Shown: positions 46,908-59,253 of the stretch, in pieces
Position numbering within the stretch: the stretch's first letter is position 1
Layout: each line of letters starts with the position of its first letter
From: Rotaria macrura
Taxonomy: Eukaryota; Rotifera; Eurotatoria; Philodinida; Philodinidae
Length of the DNA: 64,000 nt
Assembly: GCA_900239685.1 (NCBI GenBank)
Contig: OENT01000948.1
Coordinates: forward strand, 1-64,000
Reading direction: 5' to 3'
Made by a program: the position numbers and the translations under genes
Notes under the pieces: model-generated
Database searches by the model: none
The model's input: the letters and a program-made list of their open reading frames with translations, nothing else
What the model was told of the DNA's origin: nothing

Positions 46908-49321
46908 TTAAGAGGAATGCAAATCAGAAAACTGAGAAAGAGACTCAATTCTTTCTCGGTAAAAGTTACACAAATTTAAATCATTAGTCTCTTCAAGCAA
47001 TTGTTGATAACAAATAACTGCTGTTGTATAATCCCCTCGAAGATAGCTGAGTTCAGCCAATTTAGCGAGCATACTATGACGATCATTTGATGATTCTTCA
47101 TTAGGTGATACGTTTATATTGGATGAATATTTCTGAGCAGTTGTCAATGGTCCGAGCGTTTCTGTTGGTGTCAGCGCCTTATTAAGCGATTCCACTGCTT
47201 TCCCATACATTTTATCAGTTGCGAACATCAGACCCATATTGTTGTAAATCGCTGGTAATGATGGATGTTTTGACATCACAGTTAAAAGATAATGATAATA
47301 TTCTTCCGCAGCCTTTTCTATTGGGTCGATAGCATTTAAATAATTGCCGAATGTCAACCACGTGAAACGACCGCCGATTTTTGACTGTAGTTGATTTTTT
47401 ATATGTTGCATTGCATTGTTCGCAATTTCTAGTTGAGCACGCCAGACACCATCGGATGTTCTCTCGGCATTTACTAACCGAAACAGTGTACCCAAATTGA
47501 AAACAGCAGCATTCGCGTTAACTTTCATTGGAAATCTTCCTTCAGATAAATCGAATTCGAAGAGAATCACTTGTAGTTCATTTTTGGTTGCATGTCGACA
47601 AATTTCAACTATCGACTGAAAGGAGCTCGACGCAATTACAAAGGTTTGCATGCAGAGCAAAGCATTAGTTTGTTCTTTTATTAGTTCCAAATCTTTCTTT
47701 GTTGCTAACTGTACTCTGTATAATGTCATAGAAGAGGAATCAAGCTGTTCCGACAAGGATCTCACATTTTCATCGATTTTCTTCAAATTTAAGACTGAGT
47801 ATTCGAGTGATTGGCAATCGAATCGATCGAAAAGATTGTTGATTATTACATTTCCATTCACAATTCGAGATAAGAGCTGTTGACCACTGGATGTCGTAGT
47901 TGTTGGAACAGGTATTTCTGAAAGAATATCAGTGAACAGTTGAAAATGGAGGAAATCCTTTTCGTATTGAGTTAAACTATTGAGAATATTTGGTTTAAAT
48001 TTAAAAGTAGTCAATTTTGGTTTCTGATAGTGGCTTTGTAGATAAAAGCAAATGTCAGCCGTTAATTGTTCGATGAGATCCTCGTTCAGGACGAAAACAC
48101 CACTCAATGTCGAACATATGGATGTGATTTGAATTTGTTCCAAATAACTGATGTCAGAAACAATATAGAATGAATTTACAGATTCGAGTTCTACCAAAGG
48201 ACGAATATTGATGGAATAATCATTCATAGAGATTATTAGAAATACTGCTAATGAAGCATGTTTTCTAATCCAATTTTCGCAAACGTCAATGTTATCAAAT
48301 TCTTCGATCTTGATTGTTGTATTCATAAGAGCAAATGATCGATGCTGCTTGATGCGTAGTAGAATAATGCACATGTCTTGTAAATGTTTTTCAGTTATTT
48401 CACTGATAGGTATCATAAAGTCATTATTTGTGCTTTGTGTACACAGTTCTTTTAATAATTCTTTTGATCTAGACCAACGTAAAGGTCTTTGTATGACTAA
48501 TTCCCTATCTATCTTGATTTCTTGCACAAGCTTATTGAGTGAAGAGTCCGTAGTGCGTATTTTAACGTATTCAGATATCCAGTCAAGTGAGGATTCATTT
48601 TGAGAATTTGTGTATACGTAGATGTACTCGATATACTGATGATTGTGTATCAAAGGTACCACAAAGTCAGCACATTGATCAGAGACGATGAAATAAATTA
48701 TTTTGTCCGTTATTGATAATAATTCCGAAATACAGTGACACTCGTCATAAAATGGAATGATTTCACTGATGATACTATTGTCAGTCACTGATGTCGATGT
48801 TAAATCCACATTGAGACATGCGATAACTATATTAATATTGCGTTGAAGTTGTATATTTTGCACTGGAGCATCTACAAGAACGAATGAACAGATTATAAAC
48901 ATCTAGTTCGCTAGATCTTTCTGAGAAAATTCATCTAAAGAGATTCAAAGTGTTGCTCACTTTCATTGGCCAAGGATCGGTCAAAACATTCGAGCGTAAG
49001 ACCAATCAAATGTTTACAACAATCCGAAGCTGATTCCACCCTGATACCTTGAACTAATTGTTGATACTGAGAAATAATAGTCAAATTGAATGTTTGTCAA
49101 GTATTACAAATCATGAAGAATTTACCCTGACAAGTTGCACATGTTCTGTAGAACGAGTTGAACGAACTGAATTCGGTGGGTTTGACGTGGCTAGAATGCA
49201 AGAAAAGAAATTATTCATATGAATTTGAGTCATATGCTCTATATGAGCTCAGTAAAACATACTGTTTTGTTCAGCGAACTGTATATCAGACGAAAGTAAT
49301 TTGGTAGATGATTCATCGCGC
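46908..49321 (-). CDS. Degenerate ADP-ribosyltransferase-like/TPR protein lacking the catalytic Glu motif
   Basis: Exons 48871-46908, 49066-48961, 49190-49126 and 49321-49263 join in phase; an upstream start exon is needed but not found. The last exon encodes about 654 residues. Two related N-terminal alpha/beta domains (YIEYIYVYTNS and SVNSFYIVSD strands) precede a transferase-like region in which LYRVQLA keeps the motif 1 arginine, IASSSFQS stands for the STS motif, and the E-x-E stretch is absent (NANAAVFNLGTLFRL occupies its place). TPR-like helices follow. It is a paralogue of the next gene, ending 176 bases before that gene's ATG on the same strand. I infer a catalytically dead pseudoenzyme, since the long frame is intact and not decaying. 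Confidence 0.75.
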
Positions 49322-50645
49322 CTAGACAATATAAAAAAAGACATCGCATTCATTTGATACTGATTGGCAAGCGCGGTCTTTAGAAGTCTTAAAATTCGGG
49401 GCTGGGGTAGCAATTGAGAAACGGGGTGGGTCTGAATACTAAGTTTCTTTAGTGAAGCTTGGAAGTCTAAGGCACTATAATTCACTTTTGACTCTTCATA
49501 TAGGGAGGGCTGAGGCGAGGGCGAGGGCGAGGCGGTAAGATGAGGTTTCTAAGACTTTAGTTAAAATTGCTACAGTGGCGATATTGTCATATGTAGGTAT
49601 CCTTGAGGATTTGAAGTCGACATATCAGTTTGCCGATTTCGACCAGTATAATTATATCGAACATTAGTTTGATATTGATAAACAACGTTTCTATTGTATC
49701 ATGGCCGCCATTGTTTGCCAATATTCAAATGAGGGTTCTATGATTATAATTTGGCATTGATGTTGTTAAGTTGAAAATTGTATTGTATTAATAATATACT
49801 TGTCTGAGTTGAAAACTCGTTAGCAAGCAAAAGATTGACGTTTTAATTCAAAATAAAGAATCTCATGGTCGCATTCTATGGGTGGGTCAAACATTTTGTT
49901 TATAATCATTCATAAAAAAAATTGCTCAGCGGTGAAAAGTCTGAGGAGGGGGTGAGGGCATAAGCAAGATATCTCAGGTATATGTCTTAGGCTTAGGTCG
50001 CCAAGGCTTGGAAGCCACAATGATACTCTATTTTGATTCAAAACATCATTCATTTGCTGCGAACGTTGTGTCAACATAGACTCCGATTATATTGTATTGT
50101 ATTGAGAAAGACTTGATGACAATCGAACGCAGCAATAATCTTCTATCATGGTAAGTGGCAATTGCGAATCTAAATGAACATCACAACATTTCACAACAAA
50201 CTCGTCACTACTATGGTCACTAACTTGCTGTATTATTGGTAACCGTCTTCATTCAGGAAAAAATAAGATCCCACATTTTCACCGACATATGGCTTACTCT
50301 GTCCTTGTTTTTCATGTTTCTGACGAGCAAACATGCATATCGAGTGAGAGCAGGAGGGAGCTGCATTTTTCAAAAAGTGCAGGAAAGAAAAAACATTGTG
50401 GCGACGAGTGATTTATTTACCACCTATGTCACCATCGCAGTTTTCAACACGTGCTCTACGAACGTAAGATGTTTTTTGAGATTGGTAAAAGTAAAAGACA
50501 CATCAAAAGAATTCCATTAAAAAGTGCACTTTGATAGCATAAGAAGAAAAACCTTGTCGTCTATTAGACGGATTGTTTATAACATACTTGTTTATTACGT
50601 TCTAGAATCGTTTCATTTAAAACAAAAAAATCATTATTAACAATA
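49322..50645. other. Upstream region with GAGGGC mini-repeats
   Basis: This may contain the missing first exon(s) of the degenerate transferase gene; a minus-strand frame reaches to about 49485. Short G-rich words (GGGCGAGG at about 49515-49535, GAGGGGGTGAGGG near 49945-49960) stand out against the AT-rich background, perhaps as the edges of an old repeat. There is no clear gene. Confidence 0.35.
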
Positions 50646-52281
50646 AACTACTATCGAAATTTTTAAATAAGGCAAGTGGAAGACACTCGCATAACTTTTC
50701 ATTGAAAAGTTATATCGATCTGTGATTTTCAGCGCTCCACAGAAGAGGGTCGGTGACAGATACCTGTGTGGGAAAGGGATCATTCGAAGCATTTAGTTAG
50801 CGTACCTTTCGTCGACGAATCAAGCGTGTCTAAGCGAACTTTTCTTAAGGGCTTTTTATCATGATGTATATACCCCAACATGCTTCTTCACATTGGTATC
50901 AAAGGAATTTTCTGATTTTCCTTACTGAATATACTAGGGATTTTCCAAAAGTGAAATTATGTGTAAGGCACTTCTTGATAAAAAAAAGGAAAAATATTGA
51001 AAATATATTCAGAATACAGATGTTTTTACTATACTGAACAACAAGAAACAATTCGTTTTTGTATTGATTGGTTATCTTATGTTGAGGTCATGAGTGCATA
51101 TCTGGAAGAATGTTGATATTTAAGCTCTTTTCCGAGAGATAGTCTTTTTATTGCAGTCTGCTTGATCTTATTATCTTTCTGTTTCTTATCAATCTATTGT
51201 GACAATAGACATTTTATTGCCCATACACAAAAAAATATTAGATTACAATAATTAGGAATAAGAAAAGAACTGCTATTCTATATTTTACTACTCGTTATCT
51301 GAATCTGTTTCTTCACTGTCAGATTGTAAATTTGGTTCGATATTTTCTTCGATAATTGCATCTGCTGTTTTGAACATTTCTTCAATTCCACGAACATGAT
51401 GAAAATACAAAGTTGCACGTTTATCATCCATTGCAATCATAAACTGTTCAATAAGTTGTTTTACATCATCCTGACGAAGCGCCGTGTTTTGATAATGAAC
51501 AAATTGCTTCAGATTATTCCATGACAATTCAATAGGATTGAGGCTACAGTGTCGTTTTGGAAGACGAAATATTTCTATACCATATTTCTTTCCGATACGA
51601 TCACTCTATTCAACGAAATAATGAAGGATAGCTGAGTTCTGACAACTGGAAATATTACTTAAAAATGACCCACAATCTATTCTTCAGGTGCACAATTAGC
51701 ACCCACTCATTGTATCAATTGAGCTTTAACAAATTTTTCCGAAAAATGAATTTTTCTATCTTTCAACCATTGTTGGATATTTCCTTTTGTTGAAACCCGT
51801 TTCAGAATGACTCATTCTTCTGTGAGTTTGTTGTGCCAAGTCGCATTGTCAAGACAAATAGTAATGCTTTCTTTTCTCTATACTGTCATTAAATACGGAC
51901 ATACACATACTCAGAGATGGACTTAGCAGTTTACATGTAAGATTTGAAAAAGAATAACCTCTTTCATGTTGTTTAGTATAGTAAAAACATCTGTATATCC
52001 AGTAAGGAAAATCAGAAAATTCCTTTGATACCAATGTGAAGAAGCATGTTGGGGTATATACATCATGATAAAAAGCCCTTAAGAAAAGTTCGCTTAGACA
52101 CGCTTGATTCGTCGACGAAAGGTACGCTAACTAAATGCTTCGAATGATCCCTTTCCCACACAGGTATCTGTCACCGACCCTCTTCTATGGAGCGCTGAAA
52201 ATCACAGATCGATATAACTTTTCAATGAAAAGTTATGCGAGTGTCTTCCACTTGCCTTATTTAAAAATTTCGATAGTAGTT
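50646..52281. mobile_element. DDE transposon remnant with about 280-bp terminal inverted repeats
   Basis: The left arm (50646-50927) and the right arm (52000-52281) are almost perfectly reverse complementary, beginning ACTACTATCGAAATTTT. Homology continues further inward, to about 51040 on the left, after an insertion of some 85 bases that is absent from the right arm. Between them lies a decayed minus-strand transposase. No target duplication could be read at the edges. The long inverted repeats are nearly identical although the gene is dead, which points to a fairly recent non-autonomous copy. Confidence 0.75.
51288..51870 (-). pseudogene. Decayed IS630/Tc1-type (DDE_3) transposase, C-terminal half
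   Basis: Reading 51870 downward gives ICLDNATWHN, the second catalytic Asp in its usual context, then an Asn-Ile-Gln-Gln-Trp helix region interrupted by several stop codons. This is followed by LPKRHCSLNPIELSWN with the catalytic Glu of the NPIE motif, and an acidic tail ending at 51288. The region with the first catalytic Asp and the DNA-binding domain is absent, since the right inverted repeat begins soon upstream. It cannot produce an active enzyme. Confidence 0.7.
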
Positions 52282-55200
52282 CCAAATTGAATTTATTACA
52301 GTTTAAAATAAGAGGAAATTTTCATATCAACGAAGACTTTCATAATATAATAATCAAAGTTTCATATGAAAATATAAAGTACTGATTTATTATCTCCTTC
52401 GTTATTGTAATGTTGAGTTGAATAACATTCAGTAAAAAATGATTCCATGATTCATCGACCACATTTTCTTCTTATACTATTATACCCTGTATACTCCGAT
52501 TTAAAACTCGAATAATGGTGTTAAAATAAGAATTAATTCAATATTATTTGAAGACACTTAAAGCAAATTGAGTATATGACAGATATACAACAATTTTCTT
52601 CTAAATGGAATTTACTTTATCTGTGTATAATGTCACACAGTCTTCTCAAAGCGTTTCTGTATGAGATTTTCACAATGATTTCTAATTTAAATGCTATATA
52701 TTGCATTCTTCAATATTGATGTTAAATCATCTCTTACTTGCGACAATTTGATTATTTCTCAACATATCGATATATGTTATGATAGTGCTAAGTCTGTCAA
52801 AATATTTTCTACTTAAAGTCTTTATTAGTAGGAATGATGTTAAAATCTGAGTATATCGCACTCCAATTTCAATTTTGGTATCGCATTCCCTTTCAAATTA
52901 TGACTATCATGATAACGTTACGATATGTATATCGATGTCGATATGTGCAGATCTTTGTTTTAAGTGCGCTCACAGAAAAAGAAAAATATTGTTACTGTTG
53001 ACGTTTCTAGCTTCTAAATGACTTTTTCCATCTCATTGATTGCAATTTCCAACGAAGAAATATCTGTCTTTGATATTAGTAAATTTTTATTATTCTTTCT
53101 TGGATAGAGCCCTAGCTATTGAGTATAATAGCATTATTGTGACCGTAAATTCGATCCATCATGTATCGAATAACTAAAACTACACATTTCGTCGAGGATT
53201 TTTTACACTATTCCTCTGTTCATGCCTAAGTGTGTATCCAGAGTGCATATAGATGCAGACAAGTTATTAAATACATAGGTATCTGTCAAACCTCTTTCCT
53301 CTATGTGTCTACCAGAAAATACATTGCCACCTGGCAATGCAAGCAAGTAATTCATACTTGGAAATATAGTGTCTGTGTTGATAACGCATGGAGACAACAA
53401 ACTATACAATAAAATATTTAAAACTGTATATTTAGCTTGAGCAGAGCTTACCGGATGGGGTAACTGCTTTACTAGTGGTTATTCAACAAATACTCACAAT
53501 AGTCAAGTTAATGAATTACTCCTCTATTTCATTCATTCATTCTAAAGACATGCATCAACGCCGAACTCACCGATTCTACGTTCACCTGTTGAGGTTCCAT
53601 AAAATCATTTTTATTTCTTCGATGTGCACTCTACACTTAGTTCGATGCAGCATGTCGCCACAGCAATCAATTCAATAGAGATGTCTACATTCACATTTTC
53701 ATTGCATTTGAGCTGAATTTTTATCTCATAAAAACTCACATTGTAGCGATGCCATCAATTGATTTCAATTTGTACTCAACACAGATTGGCTCAAGAGATT
53801 GTATTGAATAACACTATAATTCATCAAAGATACTCAATCTACAGCAAACAAGAAACAGTTGATTTTAAATGACTCCAAGATCTTTGTAGTCTAGTGAATC
53901 TATCTGATCTAATGAAAACCTTTGTAGCATATCGTGCTATTTCGTAAACAATTTTTACTAACGTATGTTTGCAATGCTTAGTTTAGTACCACTTCGATTT
54001 AGACAACAATCGATTGACTCTCATTGATATGTTATTTACAATATTGATTTCTTAATTGTGGTACGTTTTTTTGCTAACAATAATGGTTTCACAATTTGAA
54101 TAAAAATAGTAGCTACATAGACGAAAAATAATTGTTCATTAAACTTTTGAAAAAAGCTTCAAACATGATTTATCATCGAATCTGATTCACTTTTTTGAAG
54201 GATGAAATTCTTGAGATATTGTAGGTAGTTGAGTTTGACTGAACTCTGTCACTCGTAGAACATATCCCAATCATTGACAGTGGGTGTATGAATTGTAACA
54301 GGGCGACACTGTCAGAACCGAAAAAGGCATATAATAACAAGCGACGCCAGATGGGGATGATGTTTCAAAAACGTTTAGAACGTTGAAAATAGCTCGTAAA
54401 TCATATTATGAAGAAGTACAATATATTAAAAGTTATGGTTTAAAATGAAGATTCAAAACTCTCCGATTTTCTAAAGAGTAATTACTCATTAAGAAAAAGA
54501 AAAGAGAAAACGTCCTTGATATCTTTATTGAATATTTAAGAAAAAGTGATCAGATCGCACGAAGAATATTAGAAAAAATTGATCTGATTACTTTCTACAA
54601 TGTATAAAAGCTCGATAAATACTGAAAAGTCACTTCACCGTCAAAAGTTGGTGTAATGCTTGATTTTCTGACAATTATAGTTATGAGTTTTTTTTCTGAT
54701 GTGATGAGTCGTGCTTGATTAATTTCTTACTAGGATAATGCAGTATAATAATTTTTTTATGATGTCTCATTGATACAATTATTTTTCTTTCTTTTTATAG
54801 CCCATTTACAATTGAATAGCATCATGTATGTGAGGAAACGTTTTTGATACAACACGAAATTACTGGACTACAACACTGGGGAAACTATTGTTAGCTTTGA
54901 TTTTTCATGTCTGAGCCGTTGGAGCATACTTTTTATTTCTAAACAAGATTTGTTTAAGAGAGAGTTTTTCAAAGTTTTCATGTACGTCAATTCATTGCAC
55001 ATATCTTTCAATGTTGTAGAGTCTCCTGAAAACACGTGCTATCTATTGACTCCGATGATTTTGGAACTGAATGCGTCGCCAACAAATAGACTTCATTTGA
55101 AAAAAACTTAAAATTTCATGCTATGATAGTTATACTTAGTATCACTGATCGATATCATGTAGTTAACTGTCAAGTCGACGATTACATCATTGATTGTTTT

Positions 55201-56345
55201 ATCGACTAGTCTGTTGTTTATTGTCACGGTCTCATCAAACTTATCCATTAGTGTCATCTACCCCGTCATTTCGATGTCGTTCTACTGTTTCTTCAATCAT
55301 TTGTTTTTCTCTACTCTCGATTTAGTATTTTTTTTCTTCATGTATAATAATTATTTTTGATTCGACATATTACACTACTCGTTGATCTAAACATCTTGAT
55401 TCTCAAGAATTGAAAAAATAATATATTGATGAAACGTGTTTTTTGTATGAATAGTTATTGTGAAGAGTATGACATAGATTTTAGAGCTGCTCGCTTCATC
55501 TATTATTAGAAAATTTTCAGAAAATCGACGTCGTTCATGCTTTCCACAGTTTGAACTTAACGTCATTCTAGCACATTTGCATAATGCAACAGCATGACAA
55601 TCAATGGAAACAAGTGATAGTAGCAATCACCGCCTCTTCTTCTTTTTATTATAGGCGGATTCTCTCATAAGAACTCTTGAAATGCTTTTCAAAATCCAAA
55701 TCTCCTATAGGAGGTTGTCTTATTTTTAATCTAAATGAACATGTACATTTTAGACGAAGATTGAACTATCTTGGTCACACCACAAATAGAAGCAATGATA
55801 TACATCTCAACATAAAGCTTTGGACGAAGTTGTATATTCATCAGAATTCAAACAAACATTAAACACTCTGATTTGTATAAAGAAGAGCTGCAGATTTTCC
55901 ATGGCACAAAATTGAAATCCACTCTATCATCTATGATATGCAATGGTTTAAAAATAGGAAAGGTGGCTATTATGCAAGAGCCTTTTCATGAATATATGCT
56001 GCTTCATTATCGAGAACTTTTTTCTCGCAATGAATCTTCAAGACTACATAATATTGTGTTGATTAGATCTTATCGTTATTTGGGAGAGGTTTTTAAAGAC
56101 AATTTTCAATTTTGATTAGAAATTACATCCTATCACATATCCAGAATCTTGGAAATATCTTCAAGCAGTATCAACGTTGTCGTGATTGTATTTTGGAAAT
56201 GATCTCTACGACAAAGATCAATGGATTTGCTGCTGAATTACTTGCAGATGCCAAGAACTAATAAGATTTCAGATGATTTATTTTAATAGTGGTGACAAAT
56301 AAATGAGCTATTACGAGTCCTCATAATTTCTATGTTACGGAATAG
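52282..56345. other. Long stretch without a supported gene
   Basis: These 4 kb are AT-rich. Adjacent plus-strand frames at 55677-55862 and 55873-56115, plus further coding-like text to about 56260, could be a decayed gene or retroelement, but I cannot match them to a family. Frames at 53203-53678 overlap on both strands and look like chance. Confidence 0.35.
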
Positions 56346-56982
56346 TTATCGGAGCTTTGAACGTCTAGTGGTCCAGATAGCCATCGGCAGTGTACCCCTT
56401 GGAGATTCAATGGGAGGTAGGTCATTTGTGTTTGTATTGAAACCATCACGTCGTAGATGACCACCGACGCTCATCACCTATAATTACTAAACGTATAAAA
56501 TAAATATTTGAACTTATTCAGCATACATACATTAGTGAACGATCTCGTCAAAATCTTCCGAGGGTTCGACTTCATTTGATCAATTGGTTTGTAGCCACCG
56601 TACTCTTGATTTGTAGTCTTGTAAAATAGATTCACATCTTTCTTTTGAGAGTTAATATTGTTATCTTCAAGATTGAAAATGAATTTCTAATCGGACACGA
56701 GTAATTTATCAATTTATTTACCAGGATTATTGATTGATTCGGATATGTTGAATGTTTGGTATTGATTGCTCATCATTGGCTCTTTTATAATCTTACCTGA
56801 TTTCATAGATTTGAAATCGTACTCCGGTAAACAATTACTAATTACATGAGCAGGAATCGTTTCCGATTCATAAAGTATTTCACCATTCGATCCTATCTCG
56901 GTATATTTTGCTAGCCGATCACGTCGTGTATACATAATTTCGTGAACTGTTTGTTCAGATATATTTTTCAAATGATAATGAT
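56346..56982 (-). CDS. Piercer-like ciliary microtubule inner protein (5' end missing)
   Basis: Exons 56982-56722, 56664-56531 and 56477-56346 join in phase to about 175 residues; the 5' exon with the start was not found. The middle exon carries FYKTTNQEYGGYKP followed by a Phe/Ser/Arg stretch. The last exon has GGHLRRDGFNT. This order, Y/F-x-x-T/S-N-x-x-YG, then hydrophobic-basic, then G-x-x-R-x-x-x-N, is that of PIERCE1 and PIERCE2 (C9orf116/C15orf65), which line the inner wall of ciliary doublet microtubules. The roughly 85-residue N-terminal exon is extra compared with the small vertebrate proteins. Rotifers are heavily ciliated, so the function fits, but the identification rests on a short motif. 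Confidence 0.55.
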
Positions 56983-58923
56983 CTATAATGTGAACAAAAG
57001 AGAAACACAAAGATCTCTTTTGTCCGTTCAATATCACATAAGTGATAAGGAGAAAAGAATCTCATTTAGTTTTCATCACTATAACTTCGGCTTTTTCACC
57101 TGATCAAATATTTTAATGAAAATGTAATCAAATATAAATTATGTATTAATAGATGATATCCATATTATTTAATAAAGATTAGAAGTTAACATCGTCAAAT
57201 AAAACTTCACATTAGCTATCTATAATATCTCATGGGCTACAGTACAGAGAATGATTTGACAATAAATGTTTGTGTACATCTGTTGCTTTACTTCACTGAG
57301 GCACTTCATTACTGAGCAATTTTTTTGCATATTTAATATGTATTTCATGCATCTAATCTAACCGAGAATTTGAAAAAAAAATAGAATCCTAGTGTGTTGC
57401 GGTGAGTTAATAACATTTTTTTATTGGTTTCACATTATGACAGCGGGGGAAGCATTAATGGTGTTATTCACTGACTTTAAAAAGGATACTCAATCATTGT
57501 GAAGTCAACACAAACAATTTTCGAGGTATATTTTGTTTTTTTAGAAAGTGTGATGACAGATGAAATATAATTCATACTGTTGCATCTACGATGTATTAAA
57601 TAATCCAGTTTGTTGAATGTAAATCATACTCTCTTTCCCTTCCAAATGATGATTTTTAGCCTTTTGGCATATGATTTTGATCGTGTGAAATAGCTTTTGA
57701 CGTGATCCTCAAAACTCTTCTTAGAAAATCAATCGGAAAGTGATTTTTAGCATGCCAGGATCATACTTTCACCTTCAAATGACTGATCAAAGTTTCATAA
57801 GGTTTTCTATATAGATATCTGATTTTTTAAATAAAACCATAGTTTTGATTTTTAACTATGAGCTGTTCATAACTTGAAAACATCGTTATAATAACATACG
57901 TATATAAAATAATTCAAAAACGTTTCTGATAGCAGAGAATCCATTGTCTCTTTCATAAAGCTTCGTACCTCACTTGTTTATTTGCTTACCAGAATTCAAT
58001 TGCTATTCAAAAACGTTTGTTAGACATCATTTGAATTATGCATAGCAGACAACGAACTCGGCATTAACGATTTCATATAATCTTACTCGTTGCTGTTATA
58101 GTACAGAAAAAGTTTTTCCGTTTTTTAGCGTTTGTAATTGAACTAATCTATGAAATGAAAATCCTTTGTTTCCTCTTTCTTATGGTACAACGTAGTGTGA
58201 TGAAATATTGTTATTTCTTTTTCTTTTAAATGACATTAATTGATTGTGTGTATAATATCAGAAAATCAGTGAAAAGGAAACTTTCTTACTAGTGGAAGCT
58301 GTAGAAAACAGTACTCTTATATACGATACATACTACCCGAGAGTTACCTTGAAATTCAATAGAACGGCACATTTTTTTTTGTTCAATTTAACTTTTAGTT
58401 GTAGCCATTCGAGCAAGCGCAAAATGTGTTTGAATACCAAAAGTGATAACCTGCGTGACTCGTACTTTACAATAATGCTGGGTCGAAACAAGCAAATACT
58501 CTACCAAGTGAATTAATGTTTTTACGATGTGTATGAAAAGTGACTCATTTTATGCATATATTATGGTGTACTCCGTATTATTTTTATTTACGGGGAAAAG
58601 TGAAGACAGTTCTAACAGAAGATGGCTGGGTGATCGAATTCACTTCTACATTTTTGTGAATTGACGTTGGTTAATGAAGGTATCTTGTGTGAAGATAAAC
58701 ACAAAAAGTGAATGATCGCTTTGATTCTAATAAATTCCGTTATCGTTTTTTTTTATAAGAAAGTAAATAGATGATTAGTGAAGTCCAACGCCTGGCAAGC
58801 TAGACCACAGTGACTTAGTAGAGAATTAAAACGAAGTTCGCATTGACTGTTGTTATCTACTTCGCAATAAAAAAAAACAAGAACTGACTCATGTGGCAAA
58901 AATAGAACATTTAAGCCGATTAT
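56983..58923. other. Intergenic with unassigned ORFs
   Basis: The region may contain the first exon of the Piercer-like gene near its left edge. A plus-strand frame at 58292-58516 follows acceptor-like sequence but matches no family I know. The rest is AT-rich. Confidence 0.35.
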
Positions 58924-59253
58924 TTGTTGTCGACATACACACAGCTATATTTCTGGTTAGATTTTTCTACTAATTTCAAACATATAGTTTATTGCGATGG
59001 AAAGTCTGAAGTTCTGTTAAACGTTGGAGGTTCTTGCTTTCAAAGTTTACAAACAAAAGTATTTGCTCGGAAGCGTCTTCATATTCTAGACTTAGATGAA
59101 CATAGTTGTCTAAAAGAGAAAAGGACAAGAAGAAACTTTAAAAAACTTCTATTTATCGATCGGAAGAGAAAATTAAGAGCTTTCATTCGATACCTTTATC
59201 GAACAATGCATTTGAGAACTTGCAAGGGATTTCCTTTGAATCTAAAGTATTGA
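58924..59253 (+). pseudogene. Degenerate Kv channel T1 (BTB_2) domain fragment
   Basis: The frame contains EVLLNVGGSCFQSLQTKV, then RLHILDLDEHS, then LLFIDRKRKLRAFIRYLYRT followed by MHLR. These align in order with the T1 tetramerisation domain of Shaw-type potassium channels: VxLNVGG, TRLxxL, FFDRxPxxFxxILNYYRTGKLH. Several usually fixed positions are substituted, and no channel core follows in the window. I read it as a fragment or very divergent relic; a diverged KCTD gene exon is the alternative. Confidence 0.4.

Noticed and set aside
45440-48603. Plus-strand frames antisense to the ADP-ribosyltransferase genes
   Set aside because: They are shadows of long minus-strand coding exons.
55677-56115. 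Two consecutive plus-strand frames considered as a decayed reverse transcriptase
   Set aside because: I could not see any reverse-transcriptase motif such as the catalytic Tyr-x-Asp-Asp block, so no family name is justified.
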